Shown here piece after piece: positions 56,902 to 64,000 of a stretch of DNA of 64,000 bases; positions within the stretch are counted from its first letter, which is position 1; each line of letters opens with the position of its first letter. The notes beneath the pieces were generated by a model that made no database searches, had not been told where the DNA came from, and saw only the letters and a list, made by a program, of their open reading frames with translations. This DNA comes from Escherichia marmotae. Lineage in GTDB: Bacteria > Pseudomonadota > Gammaproteobacteria > Enterobacterales > Enterobacteriaceae. Where the stretch lies: the NCBI RefSeq assembly GCF_002900365.1, contig NZ_CP025979.1, positions 1,612,001-1,676,000 of the forward strand, in the 5' to 3' direction. Both the position numbers and the translations under genes were made by a program.

Positions 56902-57939
56902 AATCAATCACATATGTTAATTATGTGTGAATTATAGATTGTTGGTAATTTTATTGTTAAAACATTGTAAACCATAAATACAGAATTATTATCGCAATGG
57001 AGAGATATAGATAAAAAACCAGTATTTTATTTAACAGAGCTGCTTTATCGACTTTTTATAATACTAATTAGTTAGAGTAGCCAATTTGTTGCCATTTTAC
57101 ATAACATATTTTTATCAAAGTTAATCGATTGTTGTCTTTATGAGCACATTCCTATGAGTCCATTATTTTATTGTTTCTCTGGTAATAATCACTTATGGGA
57201 ATAGATGTATTGGGTATAGTCAGGCGGGACGAAAATTTTTTAAGCGAAATTATAGGGTATAGGTATTTTCCCGCTCTTGTCCTCTACGATTAATTCAGCA
57301 ATTAACAATTAAGAAAAATAGCAGGTAATTCAGCAAGTAAGTCTACCGCAGGCTGTTATATATAGAATATTGTTATTCATTTAACAGCAACACGAAACAA
57401 CGAAGTGGGATTGTAAGTGAGTGTTATAAAACCTCCAGATTCCTTCGAACAATACGTTACCCTGCCTCTAAAAAATACTCCTATGGCGTAAAGTTGATTA
57501 GCTCCAACGAATGGCATAACCCTGTGCAGGATATTACCCACTTGTTACTTACAACATTATTTTTACAATTCTGCGTTAAGCCAGAAGCGAATAGTATTGG
57601 ATACATACATCAAACTTTTTTAATTGCCTTTATAGGGGTTAAAAGTGTGCCCAAAATGCAAATTAGATGTTGATCACAATTATATCAACATATTAGATCA
57701 ATAGAATTTAAAAAAAATTAAAATCAATGGCGCAAGGCATCGCAACGCATTGAAATTTATCACCTATTTAAACACACATTATAAACAAGCATTTTACGAA
57801 AGATATTTTGAAAATAGATCAATTGCATCCTAATGACTGGGCAAAGAAACTCCAGTGATATTAAGCATGTGCCGTTATGTATGGCCATAAATACAACGTG
57901 TGTAACTTATTTTACTCTCTGTCTTACAAAGGATTACCC

Positions 57940-58389
57940 ATGAAGAAAGCAACACTTGTGATTGGCGTTATTGGCGCTGACTGCCATGCAGTAGGCAATA
58001 AAGTTCTGGATCGTGTTTTTACCACCCATGACTTCAGGGTCATTAATCTGGGCGTTATGGTCAGCCAGGACGAATATATTGATGCCGCCATTGAAACTGG
58101 CGCTAACGCGATTGTGGTTTCCTCTATCTATGGTCATGGCGATATCGACTGTCTGGGCATGCGTGAACGCTGCATCGAGCGCGGGCTGGGTGACATTCTG
58201 CTTTATGTGGGCGGTAACCTGGTGGTGGGTAAACATGACTTCGCTGACGTGGAAATCAAATTCAAAGAAATGGGTTTTGATCGCGTCTTCGCACCCAGCC
58301 ATGACTTAGAAGATGTCTACCAACTGATGACCAACGATATCAGCCAACGTCATGGCGTAGAAATACACATTCTCGAAGAGGCAATCTGA
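57940..58389 (+). CDS. glmS: Glutamate mutase (methylaspartate mutase) subunit S
   Basis: The 149-residue cobalamin-binding subunit has the DXHXXG motif DCHAVG with D14, H16 and G19, followed by VVSSIYGHG and VGGNLVVG, the SxL and GG elements that hold the B12 tail. With GlmE it rearranges L-glutamate to (2S,3S)-3-methylaspartate. The start at 57940 (MKKATLVIGVIGADCH) has AAAGGA upstream; the frame extends 21 codons further without similarity. This gene is unrelated to glucosamine synthase, which shares the symbol. It overlaps glmL by 1 bp. Confidence 0.96.
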   Translation: MKKATLVIGVIGADCHAVGNKVLDRVFTTHDFRVINLGVMVSQDEYIDAAIETGANAIVVSSIYGHGDIDCLGMRERCIERGLGDILLYVGGNLVVGKHDFADVEIKFKEMGFDRVFAPSHDLEDVYQLMTNDISQRHGVEIHILEEAI

Positions 58390-59777
58390 TGCAAATTGTC
58401 TCTGTCGATATTGGATCGACGTGGACCAAAGCAGCCCTCTTCACTCGGGAGGGGGACGCGTTAACGTTGGTTAACCACGTTCTGACTCCAACCACCACGC
58501 ACCATCTGGCGGAAGGTTTATTCTCCAGCCTGAACCAGGTGTTAAACGTAGATAATGCCCTCCCCCTGTTAAACTGCGGTGAGGTTGCATTGAAGTATTC
58601 CTCCTCAGCCAAAGGGGGACTGGCGGTCGCTGCAATGGGGTTAGTGCCTTCTATCACCCTGGAAACTGCGAAAGTAACCGCTCACTCTGCTGGCGCTAAA
58701 ATCACGCAATATTACGCCTACAAGCTGAACCGCCGTGATATTCAGGCGCTGGAAGAGACACCGCCAGACATCCTGTTGTTCACCGGCGGCACCGACGGCG
58801 GTGAAGAAAGTTACGGACTGAATAACGCCCGCGTGCTGGCAGAATCAAAACTCGACTGAGCCATTATTTATGCCGGAAACAGGGATATTCAGGATGAAGT
58901 GCAAGCCATCCTTGGGCATAAAGAGCTGACTATCGTCGATAACGTCCTGCCTGACCTTGACCATCCAACCCCTTTGGCCGCGCGTCAGGCCATCTGCGAC
59001 ATTTTTCTCAAACGTATTGTTAAAGGAAAAGGGCTGGATGTCATTGTTGATGAAACGGGCGAAGAACCGATGCCGACACCGTGGACGGTCTATGAGTTGG
59101 TAAAGGCCATCAGCAATGTAAATAGTCACTGGAAAGAGTTCATTCTTCTCGACATGGGCGGCGCAACCACCGACGTCTATTCCGCCTGCATTAATCATCT
59201 CGCGCCAGATACCGTTTTGCACGGCGTACCAGAACCATTCATAAAACGAACCGTAGAAGGCGATCTGGGGATGCGCGTCTCGGCGGCGGTGGTTGGTGAA
59301 AACGCAAAAGACTTAGTCAATATGATCTTTGCTCAGCAACCCGTGCAGCAGGAGGCTTTTTATCATTACCTTCGTCATTTGGCCGCTCATCCCGAATACT
59401 TACCCGCTAACACAGAAGAAAAATATTTCGATGCTGTGCTGGCCGGGCTGTGCGTGGGTTACGCCACAGAACGTCATGCGGGCACCAAAAAAGAAGTCTG
59501 CACCTGCGTCGGTAATGTTGATTTACAAATGGGACGCGACCTTACCACCGTGCACAAAGTCATCGGCTCCGGTGGATGGCTGTCGCGCGCCAGCCAGTTT
59601 GATATTCATCACTGGCTGAAGTACCGCGAGTTAAACGACGACGGCAAACGCATTCTCTTACCGACTCAATTTGAATATTACCGTGATTCACAGGGGCTAT
59701 TTCCACTGCTGGCAAACGTCGCCAGAGTAGACCCGCAAGCCGCCGCGCTCACCAGTATTCAATGCTTAACCCTATAA
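58389..59777 (+). pseudogene. glmL: Glutamate mutase accessory protein GlmL (MutL), interrupted by an in-frame TGA
   Basis: The frame would give 462 residues, the usual GlmL length. The start QIVSVDIGSTWTKAALFTR and the later LLDMGGATTDVYSAC are ASKHA-type ATPase motifs, as in the chaperones that reactivate B12 enzymes. At codon 157 (58857-58859) a TGA interrupts the frame after AESKLD; the same frame continues with AIIYAGNRDIQDEVQAIL without any shift. No selenocysteine-insertion hairpin is seen after the TGA. The product is therefore probably a 156-residue fragment. A GTG restart at 58899 would give the remaining 292 residues without the first phosphate-binding motif. Confidence 0.93.
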
Positions 59778-59795
59778 CAATTAAGGCAGCAACCA

Positions 59796-61241
59796 ATGGA
59801 ACTTCGAAACAAGAAATTAACCCATGACGAATTCATGGCCGAGCGGCAACAGGTACTGAAAACCTGGGAAACTGGCAAGGACGTTGAAAAATTCGAAGAT
59901 GGCGTTAAATACCAACAAACCATTCCTGAACATAAACGCTTCTCCCTTGCCCTGCTGAAAGCAGACCTGGAAGGTAAAACACTTAGCCAGCCGCGCGCTG
60001 GCGTGGCGCTGATGGACGAACACATTGAACTACTGAAAACACTACAAGAAGAGTGCGATCTGCTGCCGAGCACCATTGATGCCTACACCCGTCTGAATCG
60101 TTACGAAGAAGCGGCGGTGGGAATTAAGAAGTCCATCGAAGCCGGAACATCTAAACTGAACGGTTTACCGGTGGTTAACCACGGTGTCGCAGCGTGCCGC
60201 CGTCTGACCGAAACCCTGCAAAAACCGTTACAGATCCGCCACGGCACGCCAGATGCGCGCCTGCTGGCTGAAATCTCAATGGCCAGTGGCTTCACCAGTT
60301 ATGAAGGCGGCGGCATTTCCTACAATATTCCGTATGCCAAACGTGTAACGCTGGAAAAATCTATCCGCGACTGGCAGTACTGCGACCGCTTAATGGGGTT
60401 GTATGAAGAACATGGCATTCGTATCAACCGCGAACCATTTGGCCCACTGACTGGAACGCTGATCCCGCCATTTATCTCGCACTCTGTTTCGATTATCGAG
60501 GGCCTGTTGGCGTTGGAACAAGGCGTAAAATCTATCACTGTTGGTTATGGCCAGGTCGGCTGCCTGACACAAGATATTGCGGCGATCCGGTCTCTACGTG
60601 AACTCGCGCACGAATACTTCCAAAACAATGGTTATACGGACTACGAGTTAAGTACGGTGTTCCACCAGTGGATGGGCGGTTTTCCGGAAGACGAATCGAA
60701 AGCGTTCGCCATTATCTCCTGGGGCGCGGCGGTAGCAGGCATGTCGGGCGCAACTAAAGTTATCACCAAAAGCCCACATGAAGCATGGGGTATACCTACC
60801 GCCGCCGCCAACGTGCAGGGGCTGAAAGCCTCCCGTCAAATGCTCAATATGGTCAGCGATCAAAAATTCCCGCCATGCCCTGTGGTTGAACTGGAAATTG
60901 AGCTGATTAAAAGTGAAGTTCGTGCCGTCCTGAATAAAGTGTTCGAACTGGGCAATGGTGATATCGCGCGCGGTACAGTGCTGGCTTTTGAAGCGGGTGT
61001 ACTGGATGTACCCTTTGCGCCAGCCGCCTGCAACGCGGGCAAACTTCTTCCGGTTCGTGACAACACCGGGGCTATCCGCGTACTTGAAGCCGGAGCCGTT
61101 CCTCTGCCAAAAGAGATTCTTGACCTCCACCACGATTACGTTGCCGAACGCGCACGCGTTGAAGGACGCCAACCGACATTCCAGATGGTTGTAGATGACA
61201 TCAATGCCGTATCCCACAGCAAATTAATAGGAAGACCATAA
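59796..61241 (+). CDS. glmE: Glutamate mutase (methylaspartate mutase) subunit E
   Basis: The 481-residue TIM-barrel catalytic subunit binds glutamate and adenosylcobalamin together with GlmS. Conserved stretches include YTRLNRYEEAAVGIKKS, GLPVVNHGVAACRRL, QIRHGTPDARLLAE and GGGISYNIPYAK, which carry the arginines that bind the glutamate carboxylates in this family. The frame is intact and the length typical. It is 18 bp after glmL and overlaps mal by 1 bp. Confidence 0.96.
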   Translation: MELRNKKLTHDEFMAERQQVLKTWETGKDVEKFEDGVKYQQTIPEHKRFSLALLKADLEGKTLSQPRAGVALMDEHIELLKTLQEECDLLPSTIDAYTRLNRYEEAAVGIKKSIEAGTSKLNGLPVVNHGVAACRRLTETLQKPLQIRHGTPDARLLAEISMASGFTSYEGGGISYNIPYAKRVTLEKSIRDWQYCDRLMGLYEEHGIRINREPFGPLTGTLIPPFISHSVSIIEGLLALEQGVKSITVGYGQVGCLTQDIAAIRSLRELAHEYFQNNGYTDYELSTVFHQWMGGFPEDESKAFAIISWGAAVAGMSGATKVITKSPHEAWGIPTAAANVQGLKASRQMLNMVSDQKFPPCPVVELEIELIKSEVRAVLNKVFELGNGDIARGTVLAFEAGVLDVPFAPAACNAGKLLPVRDNTGAIRVLEAGAVPLPKEILDLHHDYVAERARVEGRQPTFQMVVDDINAVSHSKLIGRP

Positions 61242-62482
61242 TGAAAATAAAACAGGCCCTTTTCACCGCTGGTTACTCATCGTTCTATTTCGATGACCAG
61301 CAGGCGATAAAAAACGGAGCGGGTCATGACGGCTTTTTTTATACCGGGGAGCCAGTAACGCCCGGTTTTAGCGCTGTGCGCCAGGCCGGGGAGTGCGTTT
61401 CAGTTCAGTTGATTCTGGAAAACGGTGCCGTCGCCGTCGGTGACTGTGCTGCTGTTCAATACTCCGGAGCCGGTGGCCGCGATCCACTATTCCTTGCTGA
61501 ACACTTTATTCCGTTCCTCAACACGCATATCAAACCTTTGCTGGAAGGCCGCGATGTGGACGCATTCCTGCCGAATGCCCGTTTCTTCGACAAACTGCGT
61601 ATTGACGGCAACCTGCTGCACACTGCCGTGCGTTATGGTTTATCGCAGGCATTACTTGACGCCACCGCGCTGGCAACCGGTCGCCTGAAAACCGAGGTCG
61701 TTTGTGCCGAATGGCAATTACCCTGCGTAGCGGAATCCATTCCGTTATTTGGTCAAAGCGGTGACGACCGTTACATCGCTGTGGATAAAATGATCCTTAA
61801 AGGCGTCGATGTCCTGCCACATGCATTGATTAATAACGTTGAAGAGAAGCTGGGCTATAAAGGTGAAAAACTACGCGAATATATCCGTTGGCTGGCGGAT
61901 CGCATTTTGGGCAAACGCACCAGCGCACGCTATCGCCCTACCCTGCACATTGACGTTTACGGCACTATCGGTCTGATCTTCGATATGGATCCGGTGCGCT
62001 GCGCCCAATACATCGCCAGTCTGGAAGACGAAGCACAAGGTTTGCCACTGTACATTGAAGGTCCTGTCGATGCCGGTAATAAACCTGATCAAATTCGCTT
62101 GTTAACCGCCATCACCAAAGAGCTGACGCGCCTCGGTTCCGGCGTGAAAATTGTCGCTGACGAGTGGTGTAACACCTACCAGGATATCGTTGATTTCACC
62201 GATGCAGGCAGTTGTCATATGGTGCAAATTAAAACGCCGGATCTTGGCGGTGTTCATAACATCGTTGACGCAGTGTTGTATTGCAACAAACACGGGATGG
62301 AAGCCTACCAGGGCGGCACCTGCAACGAAACAGAGATCAGCGCCCGCACCTGTGTGCACGTTGCGCTGGCCGCACGCCCAATGCGTATGCTGGTCAAGCC
62401 AGGGATGGGTTTCGACGAAGGCCTCAACATCGTCTTCAACGAAATGAATCGTACTATCGCACTGTTGCAGGCTAAGGGATAA
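61241..62482 (+). CDS. mal: Methylaspartate ammonia-lyase
   Basis: The 413-residue enolase-superfamily enzyme removes ammonia from 3-methylaspartate to give mesaconate. Expected active-site residues are present at the numbering recalled for the clostridial enzyme: H194, metal ligands D238, E273 and D307, and the base K331 in MVQIKTPDLGG. The gene is translationally coupled to glmE and so acts directly on its product. Confidence 0.96.
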   Translation: MKIKQALFTAGYSSFYFDDQQAIKNGAGHDGFFYTGEPVTPGFSAVRQAGECVSVQLILENGAVAVGDCAAVQYSGAGGRDPLFLAEHFIPFLNTHIKPLLEGRDVDAFLPNARFFDKLRIDGNLLHTAVRYGLSQALLDATALATGRLKTEVVCAEWQLPCVAESIPLFGQSGDDRYIAVDKMILKGVDVLPHALINNVEEKLGYKGEKLREYIRWLADRILGKRTSARYRPTLHIDVYGTIGLIFDMDPVRCAQYIASLEDEAQGLPLYIEGPVDAGNKPDQIRLLTAITKELTRLGSGVKIVADEWCNTYQDIVDFTDAGSCHMVQIKTPDLGGVHNIVDAVLYCNKHGMEAYQGGTCNETEISARTCVHVALAARPMRMLVKPGMGFDEGLNIVFNEMNRTIALLQAKG

Positions 62483-62485
62483 CAG

Positions 62486-63856
62486 ATGGCTCGTAAATTC
62501 AAAGTGTTATCGCCAACAGCCATTCTTGGTTATGGTTTCCCGGAAGAAAGTTTTAATAAGGCGATGGAAGAATCTCCGGATCTGATCGCCGTTGACGCCG
62601 GTTCATCTGACCCAGGTCCCCATTACCTGGGGGCGGGTAAAGCCTTTACCGACCGGGCGGGCGTCAAACGCGACCTGCGTTACATGATAACCGCTGGCGT
62701 GAAGAACAACATTCCGGTGGTAATCGGTACGGCAGGCGGCTCCGGCGCGGCCCCACATCTGGAGTGGTGCCGTGAAATTATTCATGAAATTGCGCAAGAA
62801 GAAAAACTCTCGTTCTCGATGGCGCTGATTCCTGCTGACGTCGACAAAGCACTCGTCCACGAAGCGCTGGATAATGGCAAAATCACGGCGCTGGATTTTG
62901 TCCCGGCATTAACCCATGAAGCAATCGACGAAAGTACCTACATTGTGGCGCAAATGGGGATCGAGCCTTTCCAGCGGGCGCTGAAAGCAGGCGCTCAGGT
63001 GGTTCTGGGTGGGCGCGCTTACGACCCGGCCTGCTTTGCCGCACTGCCTATCATGCAGGGGTTTGACGAAGGGCTGGCGCTGCACTGCGGGAAAATCCTT
63101 GAGTGCGCGGCCATTGCCGCAACGCCTGGCTCCGGTTCAGACTGTGCAATGGGTATCATTGACGACAACGGCTTTACGCTGAAGACATTTAATCCACAGC
63201 GTAAATTTACCGAAACGTCCGCCGCCGCGCATACGTTGTATGAGAAATCTGATCCGTACTTCCTGCCTGGACCTGGCGGCGTACTGAATCTAAAGAGCTG
63301 TACATTTAAAGCGGTCAATGATGGCGAAGTGTATGTCAGCGGTTCAAAACATGAAGAAACGCCGTATGCCCTGAAACTGGAAGGCGCCCGTCGGGTTGGC
63401 TTCCGCTGCCTGACCATTGCCGGGACCCGCGATCCTATTATGATTGCCGGGATCGACAAAATTATCGAAGAAGTGAAAGCAAGCGTAGCGAGTAACCTTT
63501 CGCTGGACGATGACAGCATCCGCATTACATTCCACCTGTACGGAAAAAATGGCGTCATGGGTGCTCATGAACCCACGCAAACTGCCGGACACGAACTGGG
63601 GATCCTGCTGGATGTCGTCGCGCCAACTCAGGAGATTGCCAATAGCGTTTGCTCGCTGGTGCGTTCAACCATGTTGCACTATGGCTATGAAAATCGCATC
63701 GCTACCGCAGGTAACCTCGCCTTCCCGTTCTCGCCCTCAGATGTACAGGCTGGGCCGGTATATGAGTTCTCGATCTATCACCTGATTGAAGCCAACGACG
63801 CACTGCGTTTTGATTTCCACATCGAACAGGTGACGCCGGAAGGAATTCAGGCATGA
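62486..63856 (+). CDS. AtuA-family (DUF1446) protein
   Basis: The 456-residue protein resembles the acyclic terpene utilisation AtuA family, with AVDAGSSDPGPHYLGAG near the N-terminus, IGTAGGSGAAPHLEW and VVLGGRAYDPACFAA. The family often stands next to a DUF4387 gene, as here, in acid or terpene degradation clusters. A role in handling mesaconate or a CoA derivative is inferred from the operon, not shown. It lies 3 bp after mal and overlaps the next gene by 4 bp. Confidence 0.85.
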   Translation: MARKFKVLSPTAILGYGFPEESFNKAMEESPDLIAVDAGSSDPGPHYLGAGKAFTDRAGVKRDLRYMITAGVKNNIPVVIGTAGGSGAAPHLEWCREIIHEIAQEEKLSFSMALIPADVDKALVHEALDNGKITALDFVPALTHEAIDESTYIVAQMGIEPFQRALKAGAQVVLGGRAYDPACFAALPIMQGFDEGLALHCGKILECAAIAATPGSGSDCAMGIIDDNGFTLKTFNPQRKFTETSAAAHTLYEKSDPYFLPGPGGVLNLKSCTFKAVNDGEVYVSGSKHEETPYALKLEGARRVGFRCLTIAGTRDPIMIAGIDKIIEEVKASVASNLSLDDDSIRITFHLYGKNGVMGAHEPTQTAGHELGILLDVVAPTQEIANSVCSLVRSTMLHYGYENRIATAGNLAFPFSPSDVQAGPVYEFSIYHLIEANDALRFDFHIEQVTPEGIQA

Positions 63857-64000
63857 AACAGTCAATTCGTTCACTGGAGCAGGTGATCCGCTCCAAAAAC
63901 GCCGGACCCTATGAACTGGTTTTAGATATTTTATTTAAAACGAAAGAAAACTATGAGCGAGTTAAATCATCTGGGCAATTAACCCCAGAACTGGTGGCTG
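63853..64000 (+). CDS. DUF4387 family protein (3' end outside window)
   Basis: The ATG at 63853 overlaps the AtuA-family stop (ATGA). The visible 49 codons read MKQSIRSLEQVIRSKNAGPY and continue ELVLDILFKTKENYERV, resembling the start of DUF4387 proteins, small partners of AtuA-type proteins. The remainder and further operon genes lie beyond the window. Confidence 0.8.
   Translation, partial: MKQSIRSLEQVIRSKNAGPYELVLDILFKTKENYERVKSSGQLTPELVA

Larger units (their letters stand above)
56555..57939. promoter_or_regulatory. 1.4-kb AT-rich intergenic region between cydA and the glutamate mutase operon
   Basis: The cydA side (to about 56950) holds the cydABX promoter region with two FNR-like boxes. 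The remainder is strikingly AT-rich and has no long open frame. Two things stand out: an island of more balanced composition at about 57420-57560 that looks like decayed coding sequence, and a 7-bp inverted repeat TGTTGAT/ATCAACA at 57668-57690. The glm operon promoter must lie here but I cannot place it. No cobalamin riboswitch box was recognised. Confidence 0.5.

Noticed and set aside
57195..57293. 32-codon frame from ATG 57195
   Set aside because: No Shine-Dalgarno, AT-rich surroundings and no recognisable motif; chance frame cannot be excluded.
56902..57939. Cobalamin riboswitch before the B12-dependent mutase operon
   Set aside because: No B12-box-like sequence or matching paired arms were found by eye.
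58857..58900. Selenocysteine decoding of the TGA in glmL
   Set aside because: The bases after the TGA do not form the short stem with a GGUCU-like loop needed for bacterial selenocysteine insertion, and GlmL is not a known selenoprotein family.

Overview
This window is chromosomal DNA of Escherichia coli or a very close relative. The gene order from ybhR through moa, uvrB, bio, the lambda attB site, pgl, mod, gal, gpmA, aroG, nadA, the Lys/Val tRNA cluster, tol-pal and cydAB matches the E. coli backbone, and most predicted proteins have the length and motifs of the E. coli K-12 products. Comparisons with K-12 are from memory, not from an alignment run here.

Layout. 1-6289: envelope genes (ybhR end, ybhQ, ybhP-clsB-ybhN), a decayed ybhM and ybhL. 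5837-9845: molybdopterin genes moaABCDE behind a Moco riboswitch, FNR-like and ModE-like sites, then ybhK. 10038-12150: uvrB with a LexA box. 12633-17615: divergent biotin genes around the BirA operator. 17674-19803: ybhB, the unoccupied lambda attB core, ybhC and a tandem REP/BIME array. 19819-26882: ybhHIJ with regulator ybhD (ybhJ interrupted by an amber codon) and pgl. 27037-36339: ybhA, modABC, acrZ, modE, modF. 36600-40858: galETKM. 41061-46580: gpmA, aroG, ybgS, zitB, pnuC, nadA. 46846-47425: six tRNA genes. 47590-53257: ybgC-tolQRA-tolB-pal-cpoB. 53407-56551: cydABX-ybgE. 57940-64000: a glutamate mutase / methylaspartate ammonia-lyase operon followed by an AtuA-family protein and a DUF4387 protein, cut by the window end. 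K-12 carries the mng genes, not this operon, next to cydA.

The main accessory structure lies between acrZ and modA. A group II intron with its reverse transcriptase/maturase sits immediately behind the acrZ terminator. An IS1414-type IS256-family element (30523-31837) is inserted exactly at the intron's 3' boundary, with an 8-bp target duplication. Inside the transposase gene, in the +1 frame, is a complete 38-codon astA gene for the EAST1 heat-stable toxin, which a length-filtered gene search would miss.

Three genes are broken by small lesions: ybhM (truncation plus internal deletion), ybhJ (in-frame TAG) and glmL (in-frame TGA at codon 157). The last removes the intact chaperone/reactivation protein of the adenosylcobalamin-dependent glutamate mutase, while glmS, glmE and mal look intact.

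Functionally, molybdate uptake (modABC), its regulator (modE) and cofactor synthesis (moa) share ModE-like palindromes. The glm-mal operon should convert glutamate to 3-methylaspartate and then mesaconate plus ammonia. ybhHIJ resembles a tricarboxylate import and isomerisation set.
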